Shown here: positions 42,660 to 51,735 of the stretch, piece after piece
Numbering within the stretch: the stretch's first letter is position 1
Layout: the number at the start of each line of letters is the position of its first letter
Assembly: GCF_030817275.1 (NCBI RefSeq)
Contig: NZ_JAUSZD010000002.1
Location: 620,001 to 684,000, forward strand
Reading direction: 5' to 3'
From: Paenibacillus sp. V4I7
Lineage (GTDB): Bacteria > Bacillota > Bacilli > Paenibacillales > NBRC-103111
DNA length: 64,000 nt
Notes under the pieces: generated by a model
What the model was told of the DNA's origin: nothing
The model's input: only the letters and a program-made list of their open reading frames with translations
The model's database searches: none
Program-made: the position numbers and the translations under genes

Positions 42660-43796
42660 CTATTTGACGCTCGGCGTCACCCTAGCAGCCACCTTTCCGG
42701 TGGCAGGGGTGTAGACGAGCGGTTGCCCGATCAGCGCGCCAAGATCATCTAGCGCGATCGTGACCAGTCCGTGCTCGCGCAGCACAGGCTGCCGCAGCGT
42801 GACGCGCGCTTTCTCGCGCGTCGCTACCTTCGCATTCACCTGCAGGGTGAATGCCTCTTGCCCGAGGCGGAGGCGAAGCACTCCGCCTTCTAGGTCAGCG
42901 CTGCCGCCAAGCTGCGCTGCGGCAGCGGCCGCATCCACGCGCAGTGGGGCACTGCCCGGCTGCGCCATGACCCGGCGCTGTATCTGCCGATGCAGCAGCT
43001 CCGGCGTGATGCCGGGGCTGCCCGCATTGATCCGCGGGATCAACAGGCGATCGGCGCTTCGCGTCGCCATCTCCGGCGAAATCGTGAAGGCGTAGCGGAT
43101 GCCCGCCTCCGCAGCCTGCTCTGTCGCCGCTGGCGATGTGATGCCGAATGGGTACGCCATCGTGTCAAGCGGCACATCTGTCAACCCAGCAAGCTTGCCG
43201 ATGCAAGCTTGCGTATCTTTGAACACACGCTGCTTATAGGCATCATCGCTTTCAGCATCCAATCTTCCAACTAGAGCAGCTTTACCACTTGGAAGCTTGT
43301 GGTGTAGTTTGTCCGTATGGCAGCCAATATCGATAAAGTTCGTGGCATGCGTCATCTCATTGATTTGTTCCTTCGACATAGAAGGGATGTAGGAGCCAAG
43401 CGGATTCGTTAAGTCATTCGTAATAACGAAGTTTACAGCGGGAATTCGAAAGCTTTTCAAAATCGGATAGGCCGCTGTGTAGAAGCTTTGATAGCCATCA
43501 TCGAATGTAACCAGCACGGCATTGGATGGAACGGTAGCGCCTTCCATGAACTGTTTGAACTCTTCTAAGGAAATGAAATGATAGCCTTTGCTAAGTAGGG
43601 ACTGAAGCTGATTTTGAAACAGCGAGCTTGTAATTGTGCTAGAGCTAGTGTCTTTTTCATGCACATGATGATACATAAGAACGGCTACTTGGTCCTGGTA
43701 GTAAATATCCCCGGAGCGCTTAGCCTGCAGCGGCGTAAGCAAAAGGGTGAGCCCAATCAGGCTAACTAGAATCGAAATTGCGATTCTTTTGTACAT
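42660..43796 (-). CDS. Polysaccharide deacetylase with C-terminal stalk-like domain
   Basis: About 378 residues from the ATG at 43796 (AAGGAG upstream; the frame is open to 43844). A signal/anchor helix lies at residues 5-22. The NodB-type domain has VAVLMYHHVH, the catalytic VTFDDGYQSF, and metal-binding IGCHTDKLHHKL, followed by the MAYPFG strand. It should deacetylate a cell-surface sugar polymer such as peptidoglycan or PNAG. The last 100 residues (LRVDAAAAAAQLGGSADLEG to the end) resemble copper-amine-oxidase N-terminal stalk domains, common in Paenibacillus exoproteins, and are encoded by distinctly GC-richer DNA. Confidence 0.85.
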   Translation of the reverse strand: MYKRIAISILVSLIGLTLLLTPLQAKRSGDIYYQDQVAVLMYHHVHEKDTSSSTITSSLFQNQLQSLLSKGYHFISLEEFKQFMEGATVPSNAVLVTFDDGYQSFYTAAYPILKSFRIPAVNFVITNDLTNPLGSYIPSMSKEQINEMTHATNFIDIGCHTDKLHHKLPSGKAALVGRLDAESDDAYKQRVFKDTQACIGKLAGLTDVPLDTMAYPFGITSPAATEQAAEAGIRYAFTISPEMATRSADRLLIPRINAGSPGITPELLHRQIQRRVMAQPGSAPLRVDAAAAAAQLGGSADLEGGVLRLRLGQEAFTLQVNAKVATREKARVTLRQPVLREHGLVTIALDDLGALIGQPLVYTPATGKVAARVTPSVK

Positions 43797-43912
43797 GTCA
43801 GCGAATCTCCTTGTTTTCCTCACAAGAACCATCGAACTCTTCATGGGAGGTATGTTATAATAGTTTGTAATTATTATTATGTGTGTATTTGAGAGAGGAG
43901 CCAGACCTAGTC

Positions 43913-45463
43913 ATGCAGCATTTTTATCAAAGCGTCTACGATTTGATTGTCGAAACTTCCACAAACCTTCCCGGTGATGTGCGCCGTGCGGTACAAGCCG
44001 CTCAGGAAAATGAGGACAAAGGCACGCGTTCTGCACTATCTCTATCCCGCATTGCGGATAACATCCATATGGCGGAATGCAATGTATCCCCAATTTGCCA
44101 GGATACGGGTATGCCAACGTTTATTATACACTGTCCGGTTGGGGCAAACCAAATTATCATGAAGAAGCAAATCTTAGAAGCGGTTGCGAATGCAACCAAA
44201 GCCAGTAAGCTGCGCACGAACTCCGTAGACTCCCTTACAGGTGCAAACAGCGGAGATAATCTTGGGCCTGGTACGCCGGTTGTTCATTTCGAGCAATGGG
44301 AACGTGATGATATCGAAGTGAAGTTGATTCTAAAAGGCGGCGGCTGTGAGAACAAAAATATTCAATACAGCTTGCCTGCCGATCTTGAAGGTGTAGGTAA
44401 AGCGGGACGTGATCTTGACGGCATTCGCAAATGTGTGATGCATGCGGTTTACCAAGCGCAAGGTCAAGGATGCAGCGCGGGTTTCATCGGCGTAGGTATT
44501 GGAGGCGACCGTACTAGCGGATACGAGCTGGCTAAGCACCAATTATTCCGTCATGTTGATGATGTGAATCCACATCCGGAGCTGCGCAAGGTAGAAGAGT
44601 ACGTCATGGAGCATGCCAATACGCTTGGTATTGGAACAATGGGCTTCGGCGGTCAAGTGACATTACTTGGCTGTAAAGTTGGCGTAATGAACCGATTGCC
44701 AGCAAGCTTCTTCGTTTCCGTTGCTTACAACTGTTGGGCGTTCCGTCGTCAAGGCGTCGTCTTGAATGCGGAAACAGGCGAAATCAATGGCTGGTCCTAC
44801 CCAAGAGGGACAGAGGTTTCTTTCCAAGAGGCTTTCGAAGCGAGTGCAGAAGAAGCTAAGAATACGCCAAAAGAAGAACGTCGTGAGATCGTATTGACAA
44901 CGCCAATATCTGAAGAGCAAATCCGCAGCCTGAAAGTCGGTGATGTCGTAGTCATTAATGGTACGATGCATACAGGACGCGATGCGCTGCATAAATATTT
45001 GATGGATCATGATGCGCCGGTAGATCTGAATGGGGCTGCGATTTATCATTGCGGACCGGTGATGAGTAAGGATGAAGCTGGCGAATGGCACGTAAAAGCG
45101 GCTGGACCGACGACAAGTATTCGTGAGGAGCCTTACCAAGGTGATATTATCAAGAAATTCGGTATTCGCGCAGTCATCGGTAAAGGCGGAATGGGACCGA
45201 AAACGTTAGCAGCTTTGAAAGATCATGGCGGCGTCTATTTAAACGCTATCGGTGGTGCTGCGCAATACTACGCACAGTGCTTTAAGAAGGTTGAAGGCGT
45301 TGACTACATGGAATTCGGTATACCGGAAGCGATGTGGCACTTAGAAACTGAAGGATTCGCTGCTATTGTAACGATGGATTCACACGGTAACAGCCTGCAT
45401 GCTGACGTAGAGAAGAATTCACTTGAGAAGCTGGCAGCACTGAAAGAACCTGTTTTCAAATAA
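43913..45463 (+). CDS. fum: Fumarate hydratase, class I (iron-sulphur type)
   Basis: A 516-residue class I fumarase with the alpha and beta parts fused. The alpha part has MAECNVSPICQDTGMP, GGGCENKNIQYSLP and VGIGGDRTSGYELAK; the cluster-binding cysteines fall in these motifs. The beta part begins near residue 330 with EIVLTTPISEEQIRSLKVGDVV and includes GKGGMGPKTL. It interconverts fumarate and malate and completes the local TCA set with citZ, icd and mdh. Bacillus subtilis uses the unrelated class II enzyme. The ATG at 43913 lies 12 bases after AGAGGAG; a GTG at 43883 in frame is possible. Confidence 0.93.
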   Translation: MQHFYQSVYDLIVETSTNLPGDVRRAVQAAQENEDKGTRSALSLSRIADNIHMAECNVSPICQDTGMPTFIIHCPVGANQIIMKKQILEAVANATKASKLRTNSVDSLTGANSGDNLGPGTPVVHFEQWERDDIEVKLILKGGGCENKNIQYSLPADLEGVGKAGRDLDGIRKCVMHAVYQAQGQGCSAGFIGVGIGGDRTSGYELAKHQLFRHVDDVNPHPELRKVEEYVMEHANTLGIGTMGFGGQVTLLGCKVGVMNRLPASFFVSVAYNCWAFRRQGVVLNAETGEINGWSYPRGTEVSFQEAFEASAEEAKNTPKEERREIVLTTPISEEQIRSLKVGDVVVINGTMHTGRDALHKYLMDHDAPVDLNGAAIYHCGPVMSKDEAGEWHVKAAGPTTSIREEPYQGDIIKKFGIRAVIGKGGMGPKTLAALKDHGGVYLNAIGGAAQYYAQCFKKVEGVDYMEFGIPEAMWHLETEGFAAIVTMDSHGNSLHADVEKNSLEKLAALKEPVFK

Positions 45464-45522
45464 TTTTCTAAGTCATGCACTTATCCTTCATCTTTACAAA
45501 AAAAATACTGGATTAGGCACGG

Positions 45523-45562
45523 AAGAAAGGGATACTATGTAGAGTAGCCCTTTTCTTTTTGT
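45523..45562 (+). terminator. Terminator behind the fumarase gene
   Basis: AAGAAAGGG and CCCTTTTCTTTTT pair across a loop with a second ACT/AGT stem; a T-rich tail follows. Confidence 0.6.
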
Positions 45563-45612
45563 TTTTACTCATGAAAATGGACAGACTGAAACCATCGGAG
45601 GCTTAGAATCAG

Positions 45613-47409
45613 ATGACCAAATTCCGTGCCAGACTCACTTTTATTTTGATTTTATTGATTGGTTGTTCGATGCTGATTGCGGGCATTTTCATGGCAAAGG
45701 TGCTTGAGAATTCTCACATAAAGTCATTTCAAGACAATATGGAACGCGAGCTGCAAGTAATTATGGTAACTGGGGATTGGAACCGAAAAGGTACCGATGC
45801 GGAGTTGATTTCTTACTATTCTGAACAAGCCAGAAACCTTAAAGAAGCAACGAATGAGAGATTGACGTATGTTCGAGCAGATGGAAAAGTACTAGGTGAC
45901 TCCGATCAAAGACCCGAACAGATGGACAATCACTTGAATCGACCGGAGATTGCTTCAGCAGCAGCGAATGGAGTCGGCTATGTTACGCGTTATAGCGATA
46001 CACTGAAGGAAAATATGCTGTATGCCGCTATTCCAGTAAAGAATGAAGCGCAGGAGATAACAGGATTTTTACGTATTTCTATGAGCTTGGAACAAGTAGG
46101 GAAGTCGATCCGCAGCTTATGGTACTTCCTGATTTCCGGGTTGATCATTTTGTTCCTGATCGCAGGAATCGTTAGTTATCGGATTGCGAAGGGGATTACT
46201 CACCCCATCGAGAAGATGACAAAAGTAGCCCAGCAAATTACGAATATGAACTACCAATCACGTGTTCCTGCTTACAGTAATGATGAGGTTGGACAGCTGG
46301 GTCAGGCGATTAATCGCATGTCCGAAAGTTTGCAGCAGCAAATGGCACGGATTCAGGAAAATGAACGCAGGCTTCAAGGTGTTATGGAAAATATGATGAG
46401 CGGAATCATGATGATTGACCGTGAAGAGCGGATTATGCTTTTAAATCCTTCTGCGGAATACATTTTAGGTTTCTCCTCGCAGGAGCTTCTGGGGAAGAAA
46501 TATAATGAAGCCAAGCAGCAATATGAATTTACAAAGTTGATTCAAGAATGCATAGAGACACAAGATTCAATTCGCGATGAGATGGTTTTCTATTATCCGG
46601 CAGAGCGAATTCTCGATATTCATTTGAGTCCAATTGCCCATGAAGATGAGGAATGGTCGGGTGTTCTTATCGTTATTCACGATATTACAGCTGTACGCAG
46701 ACTTGAGCGGATGCGCAGTGAATTCGTCGCGAATGTATCGCATGAATTAAAGACGCCAATTGCCGCCGTTAAAGGCTTTGCCGAAACACTGCTGGCTGGT
46801 GCGCTAAACGATAAGGAAACGGCCGTGTCGTTCTTACAGATCATTTTTGACGAGAGTGAGCGGTTGAATCGATTGATTGGGGATATTCTGGAGTTGTCCA
46901 AAATTGAATCGAAGCGGATTCCGATGAATTTTTCGCCGATTTACTTGCCTGAATTTCTTGAGAGATCGTTAAGTGTGTTACGAAAAGAAGCGGAGAAGAA
47001 GCATATAGAACTAAGTATGCTGGTCGATGACGATATTTATATCGAGGCGGATGAAGATCGGTTACGGCAAATTATCATCAATCTGCTTTCTAATGGTATT
47101 GCATATACACATGATGGCGGCAAAGTAAAAGTGCGTGTAGAACCACTCGATAAGAATGTTGATGGGGATTATGAACGCCTGCGGTTAATTGTTTCGGATA
47201 CGGGTATGGGCATTCCTAAGAAGGATTTACCGCGAATTTTCGAGAGATTCTATCGTGTAGATAAAGCGCGCTCCAGAAGCTCAGGCGGAACGGGATTAGG
47301 ATTATCGATTGTGAAGCACTTAGTTGAGCTGCATAAAGGAACGATTCGGGTCGATAGTGATGTTGGCGTCGGTACGCGGTTTACGATTGAATTGCCTGTT
47401 ATACACTAA
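45613..47409 (+). CDS. phoR: Phosphate-responsive sensor histidine kinase PhoR (PnpS)
   Basis: A 598-residue membrane kinase. Membrane segments at about residues 8-28 and 165-187 enclose an extracytoplasmic sensor domain. A HAMP linker (about 188-240), a PAS domain (about 255-360), the phospho-acceptor VANVSHELKTPIAAVKGFAE (His near residue 376) and the ATPase domain with INLLSNGIAYT, SDTGMGIPKKDLPRIFERFYR and GGTGLGLSIVKH follow. The PhoR name rests on its architecture, the PhoP-like partner, Pho boxes between them and the mdh-phoPR neighbourhood of Bacillus. Unusually the kinase gene comes first. Confidence 0.88.
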   Translation: MTKFRARLTFILILLIGCSMLIAGIFMAKVLENSHIKSFQDNMERELQVIMVTGDWNRKGTDAELISYYSEQARNLKEATNERLTYVRADGKVLGDSDQRPEQMDNHLNRPEIASAAANGVGYVTRYSDTLKENMLYAAIPVKNEAQEITGFLRISMSLEQVGKSIRSLWYFLISGLIILFLIAGIVSYRIAKGITHPIEKMTKVAQQITNMNYQSRVPAYSNDEVGQLGQAINRMSESLQQQMARIQENERRLQGVMENMMSGIMMIDREERIMLLNPSAEYILGFSSQELLGKKYNEAKQQYEFTKLIQECIETQDSIRDEMVFYYPAERILDIHLSPIAHEDEEWSGVLIVIHDITAVRRLERMRSEFVANVSHELKTPIAAVKGFAETLLAGALNDKETAVSFLQIIFDESERLNRLIGDILELSKIESKRIPMNFSPIYLPEFLERSLSVLRKEAEKKHIELSMLVDDDIYIEADEDRLRQIIINLLSNGIAYTHDGGKVKVRVEPLDKNVDGDYERLRLIVSDTGMGIPKKDLPRIFERFYRVDKARSRSSGGTGLGLSIVKHLVELHKGTIRVDSDVGVGTRFTIELPVIH

Positions 47410-47448
47410 TTTACACAGCGATGATGAAACATTTACATTGTTTTTACA
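47410..47448 (+). promoter_or_regulatory. Pho box upstream of phoP
   Basis: TTTACA occurs at 47410, 47432 and 47443. The last two are 11 bp apart (6-base word, 5-base gap), and the first is in phase 22 bp upstream. This is the spacing of PhoP-binding TT(A/C/T)ACA direct repeats in Bacillus. A weak -10 (TAAGAT, 47458-47463) follows, so the boxes sit where an activator would bind. Confidence 0.75.
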
Positions 47449-47475
47449 ATCATGTGGTAAGATGAGGTTGTGCAA

Positions 47476-47492
47476 TGTAAATATACTGTAAA
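47476..47492 (-). promoter_or_regulatory. Second Pho-type repeat pair in reverse orientation
   Basis: TGTAAA at 47476 and 47487, separated by five bases, is the complement of the TTTACA-N5-TTTACA pair just upstream. It lies between the presumed transcription start and the phoP ATG, a place suited to repression or feedback. Confidence 0.6.
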
Positions 47493-47506
47493 CGCGGGGG
47501 GATCCC

Positions 47507-48223
47507 ATGGCACAAAAAATACTAGTTATTGAAGACGAGCCAACTCTAGCTCGATTGCTATCGTACAACCTATCTCAGGACGGGTATGATACGAAGGTTG
47601 TCGATCATGGTGGCGATGGGCTTCAAGAGGCGTTGCAGCAGACTTACGACTTAATTATTCTGGATATTATGCTGCCTGGACTGAATGGATTCGAAGTATT
47701 GGCGAAGCTTAGGCAGAAAGGAAACAGCACACCTGTTATTATTTTAACGGCACGTAATGCTGAGGATGAAGTGGTGCAAGGTCTTAAGCACGGTGCTGAT
47801 GATTATATAACGAAGCCCTTTGGGGTGGCGGAATTGCTTGCCCGCGTCTCTGCCGTTCTGCGAAGAACACAATCGGAGGACGTGGCAGCGGACAAACTTA
47901 AGAGCAATGAGAAAGTGATTCAGGCGGGTGAATTGTTCATTTATCCGGAGAAATATGAAGTCGTTCTGAACGGGGAATCCATTCCGTTAAGACCGAAGGA
48001 GTTTGAGGTCTTGCTTTATCTCGTGCAGCGCCCGGGCGTCGTCGTAACAAGAGACGATCTAATGAATATCGTTTGGGGTTTTGACTATATTGGCGGCCAA
48101 CGAACCGTAGATGTTCATGTGAGCTCGCTTCGTAAGAAGCTGGAAATGAATCAACAGTCTGTTCAAATCGATTCAATCCGTGGCGTTGGTTATAAGCTGG
48201 TAGCAAGTATGGTCAAAAAATAA
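47507..48223 (+). CDS. phoP: Phosphate response regulator PhoP
   Basis: A 238-residue OmpR-class regulator. The receiver domain has KILVIEDEP (acidic pocket), the phosphorylated Asp in DLIILDIMLPGLNGFEVL and the Lys in DDYITKPFG. The winged-helix DNA-binding domain has IPLRPKEFEVLLYLVQRPG, VVTRDDLMNIVWGFDY, QRTVDVHVSSLRKKLE and IRGVGYKL. It controls phosphate-starvation genes in Bacillus. GGGGGG precedes the ATG. The 97-base gap after phoR carries Pho boxes in both directions, so phoP is probably autoregulated from its own promoter. Confidence 0.9.
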   Translation: MAQKILVIEDEPTLARLLSYNLSQDGYDTKVVDHGGDGLQEALQQTYDLIILDIMLPGLNGFEVLAKLRQKGNSTPVIILTARNAEDEVVQGLKHGADDYITKPFGVAELLARVSAVLRRTQSEDVAADKLKSNEKVIQAGELFIYPEKYEVVLNGESIPLRPKEFEVLLYLVQRPGVVVTRDDLMNIVWGFDYIGGQRTVDVHVSSLRKKLEMNQQSVQIDSIRGVGYKLVASMVKK

Positions 48224-48265
48224 TGAGCCTTGGGTGCTGGTTAACAGCGGCCCAGGCTCATTTTT
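48222..48265. terminator. Terminator between phoP and the MerR-methyltransferase gene
   Basis: ATGAGCCTTGGGTGCTG pairs with CAGCGGCCCAGGCTCAT (two mismatched positions) and is followed by TTTTTG. It overlaps the 3' ends of both convergent genes. Confidence 0.75.
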
Positions 48266-49358
48266 GTGCGTAAACAACGTAAATGCTGTTTCCCAATGGC
48301 TCCGATTTAACTTGGCGAGTATGAGAGAGTAACCACTCTGTTAGATGAGTATGCGTCATGTAGAGATCGACTTGCTCATGCATCATAGGCAGCTTAGTAG
48401 CTTTAGTCGAGATGAGGTTGGCTAGAAATGCATCTGCCTCATTTCGGTCTTGCATCATATAATCGGCTATGCATACGACTCCGCCCGGTTTCAATACCCG
48501 CAGCATTTCACCCCAGGCGAGCTCCCTCTGCGCTTCTGTCAGATGATGAAGGGCAAACGAACTGACAACATAATCAAACGTTCCATCCATGAACGGAATG
48601 GCCAGTACATTGCCGAGCTTGAGTTCGATGTCACCATATTTGGCAGCACAAAGCTTGAGCATTTGCTTGGATTGGTCAATGGCTGACATGGTTAGGCCGA
48701 TTTGCTGCAGCTTGCCGGCTAAGTTGCCGGTGCCTGTACCTACATCAAGCCCCTTAAGGCCCTGAGCAGGAGAGATAAGCTGGGCGATTTTGTCTAATGC
48801 TGTTTCGTAGCTAGTATATACGGGAGCGCTGCTCGTTTCGATGTCGTTCAGGGTGCCGTTTTCTGTGGTATCTACAAACGAAGTAGCAGGCTGCAGCAGC
48901 TCATCAAACAGTTGGGCCTTTCGGTCGAAATCCCAATGGTCACGCCAGCTTCCCCGTAGGTCACGCAGCTCCTTGCTTTGCTGAGCTAGCTCGTAAAGCA
49001 GTTCAGTCGGCAGTATGCTGCTTCCTTGAGCGGCTTGGATCATCTGATCCATTGTTCCAATGATTTGTTTCATTTCTGTCCACTGTTCAAACAGCATCGA
49101 ACGCTGCATCTGCAGGGCGCTTAGCACTTCCTCTTGTTGATTTAAATCGGTTTGGGCTAAGGTTTGACGAATATCTTCCAGTGTCATTCCGACTTCCCGT
49201 AATGAGATAATGGTTTGTAGTCTCCACGCATCTTGCTCCGTATAGGTTCGATAGCCATTGTCTTTCTGCTTTGCAGGTTTTAACAGTCCTTTCTGCTCAT
49301 AGAAGCGAATGGCTCTGGCTGTGATGCCAAGTTTGCGGGAAATTTCGTTAATAAGCAT
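48258..49358 (-). CDS. MerR-type regulator fused to a SAM-dependent methyltransferase
   Basis: A 366-residue fusion. Residues 1-70 are a MerR winged helix (LINEISRKLGITARAIRFYEQKGLL, then GYRTYTEQDAWRLQTIISLREVGMTLEDI), followed by a dimerisation helix. After a linker with WRDHWDFDRKAQLFDELL, residues of about 170-366 form a class I methyltransferase with motif I LKGLDVGTGTGNLAGKL, motif II-like MSAIDQSKQMLKLC, and DYVVSSFALHHLTEAQRELAWGEMLRVLKPGG. It may sense a small molecule and methylate it or a related compound. The ATG at 49358 follows TGGAGG. Confidence 0.9.
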   Translation of the reverse strand: MLINEISRKLGITARAIRFYEQKGLLKPAKQKDNGYRTYTEQDAWRLQTIISLREVGMTLEDIRQTLAQTDLNQQEEVLSALQMQRSMLFEQWTEMKQIIGTMDQMIQAAQGSSILPTELLYELAQQSKELRDLRGSWRDHWDFDRKAQLFDELLQPATSFVDTTENGTLNDIETSSAPVYTSYETALDKIAQLISPAQGLKGLDVGTGTGNLAGKLQQIGLTMSAIDQSKQMLKLCAAKYGDIELKLGNVLAIPFMDGTFDYVVSSFALHHLTEAQRELAWGEMLRVLKPGGVVCIADYMMQDRNEADAFLANLISTKATKLPMMHEQVDLYMTHTHLTEWLLSHTRQVKSEPLGNSIYVVYAQK

Positions 49359-49547
49359 GTATGGTCCTCCATCATGGCACAATTGCATACAATTTTCGCC
49401 AGATCAGAAATTTTATTTTTGTAGGTTTTTGTTATACTCTTATATAGTACTAGCTATGAGCAATTGTGAGAAGCCTAACGGTTATACATGCTAAGGCTTA
49501 TTTTACGAATGAAGTTTTACTAAAGTAAGACTCTAAGGAGGATCATC

Positions 49548-50630
49548 ATGTCAAAAACGTATCGTATAGCAATTATTGGTTGTGGAGGTATTGCCAATGG
49601 CAAGCACATGCCAAGTTTGAACAAATTAAAGAATGTAGAAATGGTTGCTTTCTGTGACATTATTTCTGAAAAAGCGCAAGAAGCTGCTGCTAAGTATGGC
49701 AAAGAAGACGCTCGTGTATATGAAGATTACCGCGAGGTTCTGAAGGACAGTACCATTGACATCGTTCATGTCTGTACGCCAAATGATTCACATGCGGAAA
49801 TCACGATTGCTGCATTAGAAGCAGGCAAGCACGTCATGTCAGAGAAGCCGATGGCCAAAACAGCTTCAGATGCACGCCGTATGGTGGAAGCAGCTAAGCG
49901 CACAGGCAAGAAGCTCACAGTTGGTTACAACAATCGCTTCCGCGGCGATAGCCAACATTTACGCCAGTTGTGCTCGGAAGGCGAGCTAGGTGAGATTTAT
50001 TTCGCTAAGGCTCATGCGATTCGTCGCCGCGCGGTACCTACTTGGGGCGTTTTCCTTGATGAGGAAAAGCAAGGCGGAGGCCCGCTGATCGATATCGGTA
50101 CGCATGCACTTGATTTAACAATGTGGATGATGAACAACTATGAGCCGAAGGTTGTATTGGGTACTTCTTATCATAAATTATCCCAACGAGAAAATGCAGC
50201 AAATGCTTGGGGACCTTGGGATCCTTCCAAGTTCACAGTTGAGGATTCCGCATTTGGTATGATTACAATGAAAAATGGTGCTACGATTATTCTTGAATCA
50301 AGCTGGGCGCTTAATACACTTGAAGTGGATGAAGCGAAATGTACACTAAGCGGAACAGAAGGCGGCGCTGATATGAAAGGCGGTCTTCGAATTAATGGTG
50401 AAAAGCACAGCCGCTTATACACGACCGAAGTTGAATTGAAAGCTGGCGGAGTAGCCTTCTACGATGGTGAAACAGAAAGTGCGCCGGATTTAGAAATGCG
50501 CCTATGGATTCAAGCGATCGAAAATGATACAGATCCGGTTGTAACCCCTGAGCAAGCATGTGTCGTATCCGAAATCTTAGAAGCTATTTATGAATCAGCA
50601 AAAACAGGGAAAGCCGTTTATTTCGACTAG
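49548..50630 (+). CDS. Gfo/Idh/MocA-family oxidoreductase
   Basis: A 360-residue NAD(P)-dependent dehydrogenase. The N-terminal Rossmann motif YRIAIIGCGGIANGKHMPSL and the substrate-site EKPMAKTASDARRM (the catalytic Lys of the EKP motif near residue 97) are clear. GGGPLIDIGTHALDLTMWMM marks the C-terminal domain. The family oxidises sugars, inositols or related cyclic alcohols; the substrate is unknown. AAGGAGG precedes the ATG. A small hairpin (AAGCCT with AGGCTT, 49471-49499) lies upstream. Two AraC-type regulators and two PhyH dioxygenases follow, which hints at a catabolic region. Confidence 0.9.
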   Translation: MSKTYRIAIIGCGGIANGKHMPSLNKLKNVEMVAFCDIISEKAQEAAAKYGKEDARVYEDYREVLKDSTIDIVHVCTPNDSHAEITIAALEAGKHVMSEKPMAKTASDARRMVEAAKRTGKKLTVGYNNRFRGDSQHLRQLCSEGELGEIYFAKAHAIRRRAVPTWGVFLDEEKQGGGPLIDIGTHALDLTMWMMNNYEPKVVLGTSYHKLSQRENAANAWGPWDPSKFTVEDSAFGMITMKNGATIILESSWALNTLEVDEAKCTLSGTEGGADMKGGLRINGEKHSRLYTTEVELKAGGVAFYDGETESAPDLEMRLWIQAIENDTDPVVTPEQACVVSEILEAIYESAKTGKAVYFD

Positions 50631-50656
50631 TTTCGACTATTTCCTGGGAAATGAAA

Positions 50657-50697
50657 AATCCCCTTCCTCGATATGTTATTGAGGAAGGGGATTATTT
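50657..50697. terminator. Terminator between the oxidoreductase and the first AraC gene
   Basis: AATCCCCTTCCTC (50657-50669) pairs perfectly with GAGGAAGGGGATT (50681-50693), then ATTTG. A-rich sequence on the other side lets it act in both directions. Confidence 0.8.
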
Positions 50698-50774
50698 GTG
50701 CTACCACATAGGAAAGTATAAGTTTCCTGTTCCAGAAAACGGCTTTCCTATTAGGTCGCTCATCTTTGAATGGC

Positions 50775-51659
50775 CTAGAGGTTTTCCCATAAAATGCTTT
50801 TGTTAGCTTTTCGATGTTCACCAGGTGTAGACCCCGTTCTTTTCTTGAACATTTTGGAGAAATGGTGTAAATCAGCAAAACCGCAATAGAGCGCTATAGA
50901 TTCGAGACTAAGATCTGTGTTTGTGAGCAGTTCCTTGGCGTGATTAACCCGCATGTTGATTAAATACTGGTGAGGCGAGATCCCATATCGCTGCTTGAAC
51001 ATGAAACTAAATCTGGAAACAGATAGGCTAGCTCGATTCGCCATGTCCTCTAATGAAATGGGTTCGCTTAGATGATTGGAAAAGTAAGAAGTAATCCAGT
51101 TGAACGAATGTGTAGGTGTCTGTGTCGCCTGATAGTAAGTTTCTAGTAGAGAAATGATAATTTCCGTAACGAAATGTTGGGTTTTAAGTTGAATGAGCGG
51201 GTCCTGTTGCTGCGCATACTCAATAACCTGAAAAAGCGTTTCTTTCAATTTAGATGGGTTGGAGGGATGGACATGAACTGGCATTTGAATCCCAAATAGA
51301 TCATTGATTGTTGGCTGCATCAGGTTCATATAAGCCGATAAATCAATCTGACCGGGTCGGGTGGGGAAGCTGTTTTCGCGTTCGGAATTATAACATAAAT
51401 CAAAATGAATATAAGGCGTAACTGTGTTAGTCAGCCCTTCGAGCGTTAGTAAGCTTCCAGGCTGTACGAGGCAGAATTGACCCGCTTGAAACATATACTT
51501 CTTATGATCTACCCAAAAACAGCAAGTGCCCTCTTGAATATAAACGAATAAGTAATCAAGCAACCTGCGCTCCGGATATATCCACGGTTTTCGAACAGCA
51601 AATTCACTTTGCCTAACAAATGGAACAATCGAATGTTGTTTCAATAATACGTTGAGCAT
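50775..51659 (-). CDS. AraC-family regulator (module 1)
   Basis: A 294-residue regulator with an N-terminal cupin-like sensing domain (about residues 1-150, with YIQEGTCCFWVDHKKYMFQAGQ) and a C-terminal AraC double helix-turn-helix: PISLEDMANRASLSVSRFSFMFKQRYGISPHQYL and ESIALYCGFADLHHFSKMFKKRTGSTPGEHR. It is transcribed away from the PhyH gene at 51826. Two TTTGACAA words exactly 21 bp apart lie between them, as expected for an AraC-type operator. It probably activates the dioxygenase in response to a small ligand. Confidence 0.92.
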   Translation of the reverse strand: MLNVLLKQHSIVPFVRQSEFAVRKPWIYPERRLLDYLFVYIQEGTCCFWVDHKKYMFQAGQFCLVQPGSLLTLEGLTNTVTPYIHFDLCYNSERENSFPTRPGQIDLSAYMNLMQPTINDLFGIQMPVHVHPSNPSKLKETLFQVIEYAQQQDPLIQLKTQHFVTEIIISLLETYYQATQTPTHSFNWITSYFSNHLSEPISLEDMANRASLSVSRFSFMFKQRYGISPHQYLINMRVNHAKELLTNTDLSLESIALYCGFADLHHFSKMFKKRTGSTPGEHRKANKSILWENL

Positions 51660-51735
51660 GCAGATCCCTTTCTCGTACCAATCATTCTTTTCTTATCTTA
51701 TTGTAGTCCTTCATTGTACATATAATCCAGTTGTT

